Origin: Cellulomonas humilata
Lineage (GTDB): Bacteria > Actinomycetota > Actinomycetes > Actinomycetales > Cellulomonadaceae
Assembly: GCF_013359775.1 (NCBI RefSeq)
Contig: NZ_JABMCI010000062.1
Span: forward strand, 159,154 to 223,153
Direction of reading: 5' to 3'
Length of the DNA: 64,000 bases
In this document: positions 48,372 to 61,801 of the stretch, one piece after another
How positions within the stretch are numbered: position 1 is the stretch's first letter
Layout of the letters: each line of letters opens with the position of its first letter
The notes under the pieces: model-generated
What the model saw: only the letters and a program-made list of their open reading frames with translations
What the model was told of the DNA's origin: nothing
The model's database searches: none
Translations under genes and position numbers: made by a program

Positions 48372-48433
48372 GCACTGAGCCTAAGGTGCGCGCGACGCGG
48401 CCCCCGGGAGGTCCACCCGCTCGGCGGTGCGGC

Positions 48434-48991
48434 TCAGCGCGCCGGACCGGAGGGGTCGGGCAGATCGAGGCGCTCGGCGAGGAGCCGTCGCGCGGCATCC
48501 CGGGCTCGTCGGACCGTCGCGTCCGGCTCACCTGTCGTCGCGAGCGCCTCCAGGTCGTCGTGCTCGCCGACGACCGCCAGCGCCCGGGCCGCCGCCACCC
48601 GCACCCGAGGCACGTCGTCGCCCAGCAGCCCGCGCAACGCGCCGGCGGCCTCCCCCAGCTCGTGCACCCGGGTCAGCGCGGCCGCGGTCTCCCGCACGCG
48701 CCACGCCGGGTCCTCCAGCGCGGCGACCACCGCGACGTGCACCGCGGGGCCGTCCTGCCACGCGTACCGCAGCGCGCGGGCCGCCCACACCCGGGGCCAG
48801 TAGTCGGGCTTTCCCGGACTGCGCGCGTAGCGGGCGACCAGCGCCGCTGCTCCGGGACCGCCGAGGCGGTCGAGCGACGGTCGGTCGTCGACAAGCTCCC
48901 CGCTCAGGAGCCCGACGCACCACGCGACGACCTGGTCCGTTCCGAGGTCCGTGCACGCGTCGGCCACCCAGTCGGCGGGGCGGCCGGTCAT
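48434..48991 (-). CDS. HEAT-repeat protein
   Basis: 185-aa alpha-helical repeat protein. Repeats such as ARALRYAWQDGPAVHVAVVA, DPAWRVRETAAALTRV and DVPRVRVAAARALAVVGEHDD fit HEAT or PBS-lyase HEAT-like units. It probably serves as a protein-binding scaffold. ATG 48991 lies four bases after the ndk stop, so coupling is likely. Partner unknown. Confidence 0.7.
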   Translation of the reverse strand: MTGRPADWVADACTDLGTDQVVAWCVGLLSGELVDDRPSLDRLGGPGAAALVARYARSPGKPDYWPRVWAARALRYAWQDGPAVHVAVVAALEDPAWRVRETAAALTRVHELGEAAGALRGLLGDDVPRVRVAAARALAVVGEHDDLEALATTGEPDATVRRARDAARRLLAERLDLPDPSGPAR

Positions 48992-48995
48992 CGGC

Positions 48996-49430
48996 TCAGA
49001 GGGCGGGGAACCAGAGGGCGATCTCGCGGGCCGCCGACTCCTCGGAGTCGGAGCCGTGCACCAGGTTCTGGATGACCTTCAGGCCCCAGTCGCGGCCGAG
49101 GTCGCCGCGGATGGTGCCGGGAGCGGCGACGGTCGGGTCCGTGGCGCCGGCCAGCGAGCGGAAGCCCTCGATCGCACGGTGGCCCTCGGCGACGACCGCC
49201 AGGACCGGGCCGGAGCGCATGAACTCGATCAGCGGGGTGAGGAACGGCTTGCCCGCGTGCTCGGCGTAGTGCTCGGCCAGCAGGTCCTCGGAGGCCTCGC
49301 GGAGCTCGACGGCGACGAGCGTGTAGCCCTTGGCCTCGATGCGGCGGACGATCTCCCCGGAGAGCCCGCGGCGGACGCCGTCGGGCTTGACCAGGACGAG
49401 GGTGCGCTGCGTGGTGGGTGCGTCAGTCAT
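48996..49430 (-). CDS. ndk: nucleoside diphosphate kinase
   Basis: 144-aa enzyme that balances nucleoside triphosphates through a phospho-histidine. The active-site His is in [16 protein letters not shown], and [15 protein letters not shown] is the typical start. ATG 49430. It follows the DUF4233 gene, as in mycobacteria, where folC lies directly upstream of DUF4233. Confidence 0.97.
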   Translation of the reverse strand: MTDAPTTQRTLVLVKPDGVRRGLSGEIVRRIEAKGYTLVAVELREASEDLLAEHYAEHAGKPFLTPLIEFMRSGPVLAVVAEGHRAIEGFRSLAGATDPTVAAPGTIRGDLGRDWGLKVIQNLVHGSDSEESAAREIALWFPAL

Positions 49431-49461
49431 GGGGTGAACCCTAACCGGCGCGCCCCGGGGG

Positions 49462-49863
49462 CTACGGCCCGACCGCTCCGGGGTTCGCCGCGTCGTACTC
49501 GGCCCGCTCGCGGTCGATCTTGCCGCCGAGCCGCAGCGCGACCACCCACAGGACGACGAAGATCGCGCCGACCGCGAACATCATCGGGATGACGACGCCG
49601 CCGGCCAGCACGAGCACCTGCACGATCGAACCGGCGAGGTACCCGCCCGGCCGGGACACCAGGCCCGACAGCAGGATCAGGACCACGCACAGGCTCCCGC
49701 CGACCCACCAGATGGTGGCTGCGGGAGCGAGTCGCAGGCCGTACGCCACGAGCGTCGCGAAGAACACCAGGACGGCCTCGAGGATGAGGATCGTCTGGGT
49801 GAACTGGGGCTTCGCGGCACGCTTGCGGCGCACGGCCTGGCCGTCGGGGACGGTGGAGCTCAT
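49462..49863 (-). CDS. DUF4233 family membrane protein
   Basis: 133-aa protein with four hydrophobic helices ([59 protein letters not shown], and a fourth). Function is unknown. In mycobacteria it lies between folC and ndk. Here folC is about 5 kb away because the MFS/TetR and dha genes intervene. ATG 49863 lacks a clear ribosome-binding site. Confidence 0.85.
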   Translation of the reverse strand: MSSTVPDGQAVRRKRAAKPQFTQTILILEAVLVFFATLVAYGLRLAPAATIWWVGGSLCVVLILLSGLVSRPGGYLAGSIVQVLVLAGGVVIPMMFAVGAIFVVLWVVALRLGGKIDRERAEYDAANPGAVGP

Positions 49864-49872
49864 CGGGTCAGG

Positions 49873-52237
<2,365 letters not shown>

Positions 52238-52240
52238 GAG

Positions 52241-52273
52241 GTGCAACTTTACATGCACTGCAACTTTGCAGTG
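52241..52273. promoter_or_regulatory. TetR operators overlapping the tetR promoter
   Basis: Two sites lie directly upstream of the tetR start. CACTGCAACTTTGCAGTG (52256-52273) has 8-bp arms with a two-base spacer, and GTGCA/TGCAC with an 8-base spacer (52241-52258) overlaps it. TGCAACTTT is present twice in direct order. On the minus strand a TTCACT-18-TAAAGT promoter overlaps both, so a bound repressor would block it. Confidence 0.65.
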
Positions 52274-52322
52274 AACGCACTTTTGTGTGCGGTCCCTCAC
52301 ACCGGTCCGACGACAGAACGGG

Positions 52323-53042
52323 TCAGACCTCGCCGAACCCACCCTCGACGGCCGCGACGAGCGCGTCGCGCGCCTGCGCGGCCTGCGGGCCCTCGGTCTC
52401 GATCCGGAGCTCCACGCCCTGCTTGGCCCCCAGCTTCATCAGCTCGAGCACGCTGGCGGCATTGGCGCCGTTCACCCGGACCTTCGCGTCGTACGCGGCG
52501 AGCATGCGCGCGACGACGGCCGCGGGTCGGGCGTGCAGACCGAGCGGGTTGCGCAGCACCGCGGAGGCCCGCAGCACCCCGTCGTCCGCGGTCGCCGCGA
52601 CCTCCGTCGGCGCGGAGGCGGAGGCGAACGTCGAGCCGGCGTGCTCGGCGGACGCGAGCACGCCCGCGAGGTCCGCTCCCCCGTGCGCGGTGACCGCGGC
52701 GGCGACGGCGCCCTCCACGAACGGGGCGTCCGCCAGCCGCACCCGGGAGGCCACCTCCTCGTCCAGGAGCTCCAGCACCGACTCCGCGGTGAGCACCGCC
52801 GAGCCGAGATCGGTGAGCACCACCGCGGACCGCCCGTCCTGCGTCGCCTCGACGAGCGCCGACTCGACCGTGTCGTAGCTGGTGCCGAGCCCGCCGTCCT
52901 GCATCCCGCCGGCCGCGAGGAGCAGGACGCCCGGCGCCATCTGCTCCGCGAGCTCCACGGCGCCCTCCGCGAGCGCGCGCGAGTGGGACACCAGGACGAG
53001 CGCGACCTGCGCGGGCTCGCGATCGACGGTCGGCCCGCTCAC
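52323..53042 (-). CDS. dhaM: dihydroxyacetone kinase phosphotransfer subunit DhaM (EIIA-HPr fusion)
   Basis: 239-aa PTS protein that phosphorylates DhaL-ADP. The N-terminal mannose-type EIIA domain has its His in LVSHSRALAEG. After an Ala-rich linker comes an HPr domain with the active His in NPLGLHARPAAVVARM. The EI-like domain of E. coli DhaM is not present. GTG 53042 overlaps the dhaL stop (GTGA). The general PTS EI should supply the phosphate. Confidence 0.92.
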   Translation of the reverse strand: MSGPTVDREPAQVALVLVSHSRALAEGAVELAEQMAPGVLLLAAGGMQDGGLGTSYDTVESALVEATQDGRSAVVLTDLGSAVLTAESVLELLDEEVASRVRLADAPFVEGAVAAAVTAHGGADLAGVLASAEHAGSTFASASAPTEVAATADDGVLRASAVLRNPLGLHARPAAVVARMLAAYDAKVRVNGANAASVLELMKLGAKQGVELRIETEGPQAAQARDALVAAVEGGFGEV

Positions 53043-53671
53043 TGCGCTGCCTGGGCGGCGGCGCGCAGGATGAGCTCCGTCGAGCGCGCTCCCGGGTCCA
53101 GGTGTCCCGCGGACCGCTCCCCCAGGTAGCTGGCGCGACCCTTGGTGGCGACGAGCGGGATGGTCGCCTCGGCGCCCTCGTGGGCGGCGTCTGCCGCGGC
53201 GCTCAGCACGTCGGCGGGCGAGGCGCCCGAGTCGGCCGCGGCAACGGCCGCCTCGGTCGCCGGCGTCCACGCGTCCACCATCGTCTTCTCGCCCGTCGTC
53301 GCCTTGCCGCGGGCCACGATGCCCTCGAGCGCGGCCTCCAGGAGCGCGACGACCCCCTGGCTGTCGAGCTCGGGGACCCCGGTCGCCTTCGCGGCGCGCA
53401 GGTACGCGGTGCCGTACAGGGGGCCTGCCGCGCCTCCGACGGTCGACATGAGCGTGGTGGCGACGAGCTTGAGCACCTCGCCGATGTCGGCCAGGGGCGC
53501 CTCGAGGGCGTCGAGCTTGGCCACGACCGCCGTGAAGCCCCGGGTCATGTTCTCGCCGTGGTCACCGTCGCCGATCTGACGGTCGAGCTCGATCAGCTCG
53601 TCCCGGTGCTCGATCACGGTCTGCGCCGAGCGACGCACCCAGTCGACTGCCCACGCCACGTCCAGCGTCAT
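53039..53671 (-). CDS. dhaL: dihydroxyacetone kinase ADP-binding subunit DhaL
   Basis: 210-aa subunit that holds ADP permanently and moves phosphate from DhaM to DHA on DhaK. The metal/ADP loop IGDGDHGENMTRGF and TVGGAAGPLYGTAYL are typical. ATG 53671 is preferred over GTG 53677 because GGGAG is then eight bases away. It lies between dhaK and dhaM. Confidence 0.93.
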   Translation of the reverse strand: MTLDVAWAVDWVRRSAQTVIEHRDELIELDRQIGDGDHGENMTRGFTAVVAKLDALEAPLADIGEVLKLVATTLMSTVGGAAGPLYGTAYLRAAKATGVPELDSQGVVALLEAALEGIVARGKATTGEKTMVDAWTPATEAAVAAADSGASPADVLSAAADAAHEGAEATIPLVATKGRASYLGERSAGHLDPGARSTELILRAAAQAAQ

Positions 53672-53725
53672 GCCCACGCTCCCTCGAGCAGTCCCGGTGT
53701 GCTGGTGCCGACGGTCTCCGTCCGG

Positions 53726-54721
<996 letters not shown>

Positions 54722-54785
54722 TGCGGCCATCCCTTCCACCGGGCGCCCACGGCGGGGCCCGCGCGTCCGTCGCGGACTCCGGCGT

Positions 54786-54827
54786 CCCGACAAACCTCAC
54801 CTTGTTGTCGGGCAATGCGGGCGTCAA
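54786..54827 (-). promoter_or_regulatory. dhaK promoter with overlapping inverted repeat
   Basis: On the minus strand TTGACG (54827-54822), a 17-base spacer and CAAGGT (54804-54799) form a -35/-10 pair. An 8-bp inverted repeat, CCCGACAA and TTGTCGGG (54786-54812), brackets the -10. It differs from the TetR operators at 52241-52273, so a separate regulator, not encoded in this window, probably controls dhaKLM. Confidence 0.55.
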
Positions 54828-54910
54828 GGGGAGGACGTGCGCCGTCGGTGCACGTTCGTGCAGGGTCGCTCGTGACCTCCGTCGTCCTCACCCGGACGGG
54901 TGACCAGCAG

Positions 54911-56308
54911 TCAGGGACGGCCCAGCAGTCGGCGTGCCTCCGCGACGAGCAGGATCGAGCCGGTGACGAGCACGCCCGAGCCGCGCTCGACCTCGCTCTC
55001 CGCGCGAGACACCGCCAGGTCCAGGGCGTCGTTCAGCCGCTCGGCCACGTGCACCCGGTCCTCACCGAAGATGTCGATCGCCACCTCGGCCAGGTCCTCC
55101 ACGTCGAGCGCGCGGGTGTTCGATGCACGCGTGATCACCACCTCGGCGAGCAGGGGCTCCAGCAGGGACAGCATGCCCTCGGGGTCCTTGTCCGCCATCA
55201 CGCCGACGATGCCGACGAGGCGGTGGAACTCGAACGCCTCCTCGACCGCGGTGACCAACGCCTCGACCCCCGCGGGGTTGTGCGCGCCGTCGACGATGAT
55301 CGTGGGGCTGGACCGCACCACCTCGAGCCGGCCGGGCGAGTCCACGTCCGCGAACGCGACCTCGACGATGCCCGGGTCGAGGGCGCGCCCGCCGGTGAGC
55401 AGGGCCTCCGTCGCGGTCAGCGCCAGCAGGGCGTTCTGCGCCTGGAACTCGCCGTGCAGCGGCAGGAAGATCTCGGTGTAGGTGCCGCCGAGCGACTGGA
55501 GGGTGATCAGCTGACCGCCCACGGCCACCTGGCGCTCACCGACCTCGATGTCCACGCCCTCGCGCACCACGCGCGCACCCTTCTCGGCCGCGGCCGCGAG
55601 CACGACGCCCTCGACGTCCTCCTGCTGCGCGGCCAGCACCAGGGTCGCGCCGTCCTTGACGATCCCCGCCTTGACCGACGCGATGTCCAGCAGCGTGTCG
55701 CCCAGGTACCGCTCGTGGTCCATCGAGATCGGCGTGATGATCGCGACCTCGCCGTCGGCGACGTTGGTGGAGTCCCACAGCCCGCCCATGCCGACCTCGA
55801 TCACGGCGACGTCCACGGGTGCGTCCGCGAACGCCGCGAACGCCATCACGGTGAACACCTCGAAGAACGAGAGCTGCGGCTTGCCCTCCTGCGCCGAGCG
55901 CTGGTCGACCAGGTGCACGTAGGGCGCGACGTCCTGCCACACCTCGACGAACCGCTCGTCGCTGATGGGCTCGCCGTCGATGACGATCCGCTCGTTCACT
56001 CGGGAGAGGTGCGGGCTGGTGAACCGGCCGGTGCGCAGGCCGTGCTCACGGACCAGCCGCTCGACCATGCGCGCGGTGGACGTCTTGCCGTTGGTGCCCG
56101 TGATGTGCACGACGCGGTAGGCCTTCTGGGGGTCGCCCAGCAGCTCCATGACAGCGAGCGTGCGGTCGAACGACGGGTCGATCTCGTGCTCGGGAGCGCG
56201 CGCGAGGATGCCTCGGTACACCTCGTCGGCGGCGTCCCGGGCCTCCTTCTCGGCCTGCGTCCGCAGGTGGTCGGCTCCTGTGGGCCTTCCGTGCTCGCGT
56301 CGGCTCAT
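54911..56308 (-). CDS. folC: bifunctional folylpolyglutamate/dihydrofolate synthase
   Basis: 465-aa enzyme that adds glutamate to folates. The ATP-binding P-loop is [19 protein letters not shown] (shown in part as [12 protein letters not shown]), with [30 protein letters not shown] and [14 protein letters not shown] in order. ATG 56308 overlaps the ileS stop (ATGA), so it is coupled to ileS. Confidence 0.95.
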   Translation of the reverse strand: MSRREHGRPTGADHLRTQAEKEARDAADEVYRGILARAPEHEIDPSFDRTLAVMELLGDPQKAYRVVHITGTNGKTSTARMVERLVREHGLRTGRFTSPHLSRVNERIVIDGEPISDERFVEVWQDVAPYVHLVDQRSAQEGKPQLSFFEVFTVMAFAAFADAPVDVAVIEVGMGGLWDSTNVADGEVAIITPISMDHERYLGDTLLDIASVKAGIVKDGATLVLAAQQEDVEGVVLAAAAEKGARVVREGVDIEVGERQVAVGGQLITLQSLGGTYTEIFLPLHGEFQAQNALLALTATEALLTGGRALDPGIVEVAFADVDSPGRLEVVRSSPTIIVDGAHNPAGVEALVTAVEEAFEFHRLVGIVGVMADKDPEGMLSLLEPLLAEVVITRASNTRALDVEDLAEVAIDIFGEDRVHVAERLNDALDLAVSRAESEVERGSGVLVTGSILLVAEARRLLGRP

Positions 56309-59300
56309 GCCTCGTACCCCCCGGCTTCGACGGCTTCCACGGTGACCTCGAGCGAGGCCACCGCGTCCTGCACCGTGACCGAGACGGCCAGAGTCTCGCG
56401 CCCGATGGTGTCCTGGTGCCGCTCGACCGCGGCCAGGTGCTCGGCCGGGACGCCGAGGGTGAGCAGGATCCGGTCCCCCACCTGCAGACCGGCCGCCTTG
56501 CGCGCGTCCTGCACGGCGCGCACCACGTCGCGGGCGTAGCCCTCGGCGCGCAGGTCGTCGTCCAGGGTGAGGTCGAGCACGACGAACCCGCCGCCCGGCA
56601 GCACCGCCGCGGCCCCACCCTCGGCGCCCACCACGGTCGTGAGCTCGTACTCCGTGGCCTCGAGCGCCACGTCACCGTCGCCGGTGGTGACCACGACCGT
56701 GTCGCCGTCCACGCGCCACGCCCCGGAGCGCGCGGCCTGGATGACGGCCTGCACCCCCCGGCCGAGACGCGGGCCGGCGGCCCGGGCGTTCACCGCGAGG
56801 CGCTGCGTGATGCCGAACCGCTCGGCGGTGCCGGCGTCGGCCGTCACCAGGTCGACGCGCTTGACGTTGAGCTCGGCCGCGAGCAGGTCGGCGTACGGCG
56901 CCAGGGCGTCCGCGTCGTCGACCGCGACGGTGAGCGTGTGCAGCGGCTGCCGGACGCGCATCCCGGCGGCCTTGCGCAGGCCGAGCGCGGTCGACGTGAC
57001 GGCCCGCACCTGGTCCATCGCCGTCACGAGCTCCGGGTCTGCCGGGGCCAGGTCCACCGTCGGCCAGTCGGTCAGGTGCACGCTGCGCCCGCCGGTCAGG
57101 CCCCGCCAGACCTCCTCCGACACCAGCGGCGCGAGCGGCGCCATGACGCGGGTGAGCACCTCGAGCGAGGTCCAGAGGGTGTCGAACGCGTCGGCGTCCT
57201 CCGCCCAGAACCGGTCCCGCTGGGTGCGCACGTACCAGTTGGTCAGCAGGTCGAGGTGCTCGCGCACGGTCTCGCAGGCGGCCGCGATGTCGTACGCATC
57301 CAACTGCTCCGTGGTGCGCGCCACCAGGTCCCCCGTGCGCGCCAGGACGTACCGGTCCATGGGCGCGAGCGTCGCGGCGCGCGCGGCATCGACCGGCGTG
57401 GCCGTGTAGCCCGCTCCACGGTCCGCGGCACCCGCGTAGAGGGAGAAGAAGTAGTACGTGCTCCACAGCGGCAGCAGCACCTGGCGCACGCCGTCGCGGA
57501 TGCCCTCCTCGCCGACGATGAGGTTGCCGCCGCGCAGGATCGAGCTCGACATGAGGAACCAGCGCACGGCGTCCGAGCCGTACAGGTCCCACATCTCGAC
57601 CGGGTCCGGGAAGTTGCGCAGCGACTTGCTGGCCTTGCGGCCGTCGTCGCCCAGCACGATGCCGTGGCACATGCAGTTGCGGAACGCGGGGCGGTCGAAC
57701 AGCGCGGTGGCCAGCACGTGCAGCGTGTAGAACCAGCCGCGGGTCTGGCCGATGTACTCGACGATGAAGTCGCCCGGGTAGTGGTGCTCGAACCAGTCGG
57801 CGTTCTCGAACGGGTAGTGCACCTGGGCGAACGGCATCGAGCCCGAGTCGAACCAGACGTCCAGGACGTCGGGGATGCGGCGCATGGTCGACGCGCCCGT
57901 CGGGTCGTCCGGGTTCGGGCGCGTCAGCTCGTCGATGAACGGCCGGTGCAGGTCGGGCTCGCCCGCCTCGTTGGTCGGCAGCCGGCCGAAGTCGGTCTGC
58001 AGCTCGGCCAGCGAGCCGTACACGTCGACGCGCGGGTAGGACGGGTCGTCCGACACCCACACGGGGATGGGCGTGCCCCAGTAGCGGTTGCGGCTGATCG
58101 ACCAGTCGCGCGCGTTCGACAGCCACTTGCCGAACTGGCCGTCCTTGATGTGGTCGGGGGTCCAGGAGATGTCCTGGTTGAGCTCCACCATGCGGTCGCG
58201 GAAGTCGCTCACGCGCACGAACCAGCTGGTCACCGCCTTGTAGATCAGCGGGTTCCGGCAGCGCCAGCAGTGCGGGTAGGAGTGCTCGTACGTCTCGTGG
58301 CGCACCAGGACGGAACGCTGGTCCGCGGGGACGCGCGCCAGGGGGCCGGTGCCGGCCTTGAGGTCCGCGGTGATCGGCTTGTTGGCGTCGAACACCAGCT
58401 GCCCGGCGTAGTCCGGCACCTCGGTGGTGAACAGGCCCTTGGAGTCGACAGGCACGACGGGGGCGATGCCGACCGCCTCGCACGCGACCATGTCGTCCTC
58501 ACCGAACGCGGGCGCCATGTGCACGATGCCCGAGCCGTCCTCGGTGGTGACGAAGTCGCCGAGCAGCACCTGGTGGGCGTTCGCGCGGCCGACGAAGTAG
58601 TCGAACGGCGGCGTGTAGCGGCGGCCTGCGAGGTCCCGGCCCTTGACCGTCGCCACGACCGTGGCCTCCCCGAGCTCCTTGGCGTAGGCACCCAGACGGG
58701 CGGCCGCGAGGACCACGAGCTCCCCCGCGAGCGCCGAGTCGGGGCCTGGCTCGACGGTCACGTAGTCCACGTCCGGGCCGACCGCGATCGCCAGGTTGCT
58801 CGGCAGGGTCCACGGGGTCGTCGTCCAGATGAGGGCCAGCTCGCCGGTCTCCAGCCGCAGCCCGACCGTCAGCGCGGGGTCCTGGCGGGACTGGTAGACG
58901 TCGTCGTCCATGCGCAGCTCGTGGTTGGACAGCGGCGTCTCGTCGCGCCAGCAGTACGGCAGCACGCGGTAGCCCTCGTACGCCATGTCCTGGTCGTACA
59001 GGCGCTTGAACGCCCAGAGGACCGACTCCATGAACGTCACGTCGAGGGTCTTGTAGTCGTGGTCGAAGTCGACCCAGCGCGCCTGGCGCGTCACGTACTC
59101 GCGCCACTCGCCGGTGTACCGCAGCACCGACTCGCGGCACGCCTGGTTGAACGCGGCCAGTCCCATCGCCTCGATCTGGGCGGTGTCCGTGATGCCGAGC
59201 AGCCGCTGCGCCTCGAGCTCGGCGGGCAGGCCGTGCGTGTCCCAGCCGAACCGGCGCTCGACGCGGCGGCCGCGCATGGTCTGGTAGCGCGGCACGACGT

Positions 59301-59526
59301 CCTTGGCGTAGCCCGTGAGCAGGTGGCCGTAGTGCGGCAGGCCGTTGGCGAACGGGGGGCCGTCGTAGAAGACGTACTCGTTGCTGCCGTGCTCGCCGGC
59401 CTCGCGCGAGTCGATCGACGCCTGGAACGTGCCGTCGGCCTCCCAGTAGGCCAGCACGTCCTTCTCGAGGGACGGCAGGTCCGGGGACGCGGGCACATCG
59501 TTCTGGCGGTGCAGCGGGTAGGCCAC
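56305..59526 (-). CDS. ileS: isoleucyl-tRNA synthetase
   Basis: 1073-aa class I synthetase. The HIGH box is present as [15 protein letters not shown], and the KMSKS box as [15 protein letters not shown]. The editing domain (around [23 protein letters not shown] [18 protein letters not shown]) and a C-terminal anticodon and extension region follow, as in the eukaryote-like long form used by actinobacteria. GTG 59526 has AGGAG upstream. Translation is under T-box control. Confidence 0.97.
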   Translation of the reverse strand: MAYPLHRQNDVPASPDLPSLEKDVLAYWEADGTFQASIDSREAGEHGSNEYVFYDGPPFANGLPHYGHLLTGYAKDVVPRYQTMRGRRVERRFGWDTHGLPAELEAQRLLGITDTAQIEAMGLAAFNQACRESVLRYTGEWREYVTRQARWVDFDHDYKTLDVTFMESVLWAFKRLYDQDMAYEGYRVLPYCWRDETPLSNHELRMDDDVYQSRQDPALTVGLRLETGELALIWTTTPWTLPSNLAIAVGPDVDYVTVEPGPDSALAGELVVLAAARLGAYAKELGEATVVATVKGRDLAGRRYTPPFDYFVGRANAHQVLLGDFVTTEDGSGIVHMAPAFGEDDMVACEAVGIAPVVPVDSKGLFTTEVPDYAGQLVFDANKPITADLKAGTGPLARVPADQRSVLVRHETYEHSYPHCWRCRNPLIYKAVTSWFVRVSDFRDRMVELNQDISWTPDHIKDGQFGKWLSNARDWSISRNRYWGTPIPVWVSDDPSYPRVDVYGSLAELQTDFGRLPTNEAGEPDLHRPFIDELTRPNPDDPTGASTMRRIPDVLDVWFDSGSMPFAQVHYPFENADWFEHHYPGDFIVEYIGQTRGWFYTLHVLATALFDRPAFRNCMCHGIVLGDDGRKASKSLRNFPDPVEMWDLYGSDAVRWFLMSSSILRGGNLIVGEEGIRDGVRQVLLPLWSTYYFFSLYAGAADRGAGYTATPVDAARAATLAPMDRYVLARTGDLVARTTEQLDAYDIAAACETVREHLDLLTNWYVRTQRDRFWAEDADAFDTLWTSLEVLTRVMAPLAPLVSEEVWRGLTGGRSVHLTDWPTVDLAPADPELVTAMDQVRAVTSTALGLRKAAGMRVRQPLHTLTVAVDDADALAPYADLLAAELNVKRVDLVTADAGTAERFGITQRLAVNARAAGPRLGRGVQAVIQAARSGAWRVDGDTVVVTTGDGDVALEATEYELTTVVGAEGGAAAVLPGGGFVVLDLTLDDDLRAEGYARDVVRAVQDARKAAGLQVGDRILLTLGVPAEHLAAVERHQDTIGRETLAVSVTVQDAVASLEVTVEAVEAGGYEA

Positions 59527-59569
59527 GGTCGGGCTCTCCTGTGGTCGTGCGTCGCTCTCGGCTGCGAGG

Positions 59570-59762
59570 ACGATGGGGTCCGGACCGGCCGGGCTCTACC
59601 GCGGTACCACCTCGCTTGCCGGCTCCCCGTCACCGGGGCGTCGACCACTTGATGAGGGCTGTGACGGGCCTACCCGTCCGGTTCTACTGAGGTGCTCGCG
59701 CACCCGTTCTTCCGGAGGCTCACCGGTGATGGCCGGGTCGACGCCTGTGCGGCCCAGGGTAA
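59570..59762 (-). promoter_or_regulatory. ileS T-box riboswitch with ultrashort stem I
   Basis: The leader has the T-box core GGTGGTACCGCGG (minus strand, 59612-59600) whose UGG pairs with uncharged tRNA ends. The stem I region holds CCGG-CCATCA-CCGG with the isoleucine specifier ATC (59730-59728). It is followed by CCTCCGGAAGAACGG and CAGTAGAACCGGACGGG, typical of actinobacterial ileS leaders. These act at translation: uncharged tRNA-Ile frees the ribosome-binding site. The upstream gene ends at 59776, so the promoter probably lies within its 3' end; a TACCCT -10-like hexamer is at 59762-59757. Confidence 0.9.
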
Positions 59763-59775
59763 CGCACGGGCACCC

Positions 59776-61182
59776 TCAGACGTCGACCGAGAACCGGCGC
59801 GGCTTGCCCGGGCCGAGCCCGCCGACGTCGTCCAGGACCGTCAGCCCGACGGGCCGGCCGAGCCAGCGGGCGACGGCGTCCGCGGCCGCACGCGGGTCGA
59901 GGCCGAGGCCGCGCAGCGGGAGCGCCCGCAGGTGCACCGACCCGTCGGCGCCCTGGTGCAGGTGGTACGCGGCGAGCCCGTACGCCTGGAGCAGCTGGGT
60001 CGCGTCGATGGAGGGCCGGGGCGTCCCGTCGGCCGCGCGGAACAGCACGGGTGCGCGTCCCTCGAGCCCGACGAGCACCGTGCCACGGACGTCCCGGACG
60101 AGCGCGGCGTGGTCGCCCGTGCGGTACCGCAGCAGCGGCAGGTACGGGTTCTCGTCGACCGTCACGACGATCTCGCCGCGGGTGCCGTCGGGCACGGGCC
60201 CGCCCGAGGCGTCGAGGATCTCGACGTGCACCCGACGCGCGACGAGGACGTGGCCGCGCCCGTCCGTGGACACCGCGACCGGCCCCGTCTCGCGCAGCCC
60301 GTAGAGGTCGAGCACCGGGCAGCCCCACCGTGCCGCGACCGCGTCCCGCACGGCGGTCGGCAGGTCGGTCGCCCCGCTGACCACCGCCACCGGGTGCAGG
60401 TCGAGGTCGAGGTCGAGCAGGCGCAGCAGCGGGAGGGTGGCCGTGCTCAGCACCTGCGGGTCCATGGCCACCAGGAACCGGTCGCGGCTGTCCGGGTCGG
60501 CCCAGCCGCTGAGGTTGACCCGGGCCATCAGCGGCGCCGGGGCGCCCGCCGGGCGGCGGAACGCGGTCATCGCGGACGCGTACGTGAACGCCGTCCGCTG
60601 GTCGATCACGTTGGCCAGACCGAGCCGGCCGGGATCGGACTCCCAGACGGCACCCGTCGCGGCGACCAGCCGCTGGAGGAGCACCAGGTCGGCGGCGACG
60701 CTCGCCGGGTGCAGCGGCACGTTCAGCGCGGCACCGGTGCTCCCCGAGCTCGACCCCTCGAGCACGCGGTCGAGGGGTACGTCGACCGGGACGTACGAGG
60801 CGACGTCGTCCACGAGGTCCTGGCGGGTGACGGTCGGCAGCTCGGACAGGTCGGAGCCCGGTCCGCTGCGGCCCTCGCGCTGCGCACGCCGGTACGCGGG
60901 CACGGAGCCGTGCACGCGCGCGATCAGGCCGGCCACCCAGTCCGCGTCGGTCGGGCCGTGCTCGGCCGCCGCCAGCGCGGGCTCGTCGGCCGCCGTGAGC
61001 CGGTCGCCCGTCGCGTGCACCCAGACCGGTGCGTCCGGGTGGGCCCGCAGAGCCGCGAGCCGCGCGTGGCCGTCGTCGTCGAGCGTCGGCCAGCGCTCGG
61101 CGTCCGTGAGTCCCACCGAACCCATCGGCGTGTAGCCGGTCAGGGCCGGGTCCGGGACCGGGCTGCTCTCAGTAGTTGGCAT
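59776..61182 (-). CDS. PaaK-like adenylate-forming enzyme
   Basis: 468-aa member of the phenylacetate-CoA ligase (PaaK)/CapK group. The phosphate-binding loop EGSSSGSTGAALNVPLHP, the LDLYGLRETGPVAV box and the YRTGDHAAL motif are all visible. It should activate an acid as acyl-AMP, but the substrate is not known. ATG 61182 overlaps the preceding gene by 14 bases, so it is in the same operon as the VWA protein. No pathway genes for phenylacetate are near. Confidence 0.7.
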   Translation of the reverse strand: MPTTESSPVPDPALTGYTPMGSVGLTDAERWPTLDDDGHARLAALRAHPDAPVWVHATGDRLTAADEPALAAAEHGPTDADWVAGLIARVHGSVPAYRRAQREGRSGPGSDLSELPTVTRQDLVDDVASYVPVDVPLDRVLEGSSSGSTGAALNVPLHPASVAADLVLLQRLVAATGAVWESDPGRLGLANVIDQRTAFTYASAMTAFRRPAGAPAPLMARVNLSGWADPDSRDRFLVAMDPQVLSTATLPLLRLLDLDLDLHPVAVVSGATDLPTAVRDAVAARWGCPVLDLYGLRETGPVAVSTDGRGHVLVARRVHVEILDASGGPVPDGTRGEIVVTVDENPYLPLLRYRTGDHAALVRDVRGTVLVGLEGRAPVLFRAADGTPRPSIDATQLLQAYGLAAYHLHQGADGSVHLRALPLRGLGLDPRAAADAVARWLGRPVGLTVLDDVGGLGPGKPRRFSVDV

Positions 61183-61801
61183 ACTGCGCCGCCGCCTCCT
61201 TGGCCTTCTGCGCGGCGAGCGCGCGCTCGAGCTCCTCGGCCCGCGCCTGCTCGACGGCCATCTCCCGCACCAGGTCCCGCTGGTACGCGGTGCTCACCGC
61301 GAGCCACCGGTCCTGCGCGGTCGCCAGGTCCTCCCCCGCCGGCAGGACCCTCGCGAAGCGCAGGAACGCCCGGGCCAGCTCGTCGCGCGCCTCGTCCAGC
61401 TGCACCCAGTCCCGGTCGGGCCGCAGGCCGGCCAGCTCGACCTGCACCTGCGAGACGATGTCGAGCATCCAGCGGGTCCTCTGACCTGCCGCGGCCGCCT
61501 GCACGCCCGGGTGCGTGCGCACCGCCGGGTCGCGCACCAGCCAGCAGACCAGCCCGACCAGCACGCGGCGGGTCGCCAGGTCGACGGTGAGGGCACCGAC
61601 GCCGGGGTCGAGGTCGGCGTCGAGCCGGTCGAGCGACGCGGCGTCGAGGACGGTGCCGTCGAGCTCGACGGCGAGGTCCGCGACCAGGGCGGCCGTGACC
61701 ACCGTCGGCTCGAACAGGTCCGGGGGCGCGGCCGCCAACCGGTGCCGGACCGTCGCCAACGACGGACCGGACGGCACGCGCGCCGGGTCAGCGTCGACCA
61801 T
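61169..61801 (-). CDS. unknown protein in VWA/adenylation operon
   Basis: 210-aa protein, mostly helical. The middle is rich in Asp and Leu, and the C-terminal part (REMAVEQARAEELERALAAQ) looks like a short coiled coil ending in Ala/Tyr residues. I recognise no family. Both ends overlap neighbours by exactly 14 bases, so it is translated with them. ATG 61801 has a G-rich sequence upstream. A role as an adaptor between the VWA protein and the PaaK-like enzyme is only a guess. Confidence 0.6.
   Translation of the reverse strand: MVDADPARVPSGPSLATVRHRLAAAPPDLFEPTVVTAALVADLAVELDGTVLDAASLDRLDADLDPGVGALTVDLATRRVLVGLVCWLVRDPAVRTHPGVQAAAAGQRTRWMLDIVSQVQVELAGLRPDRDWVQLDEARDELARAFLRFARVLPAGEDLATAQDRWLAVSTAYQRDLVREMAVEQARAEELERALAAQKAKEAAAQYANY

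Noticed and set aside
44790..48803. 1337-codon open frame on the plus strand opposite smc
   Set aside because: Antisense shadow of smc. The translation is low in complexity, without family features.
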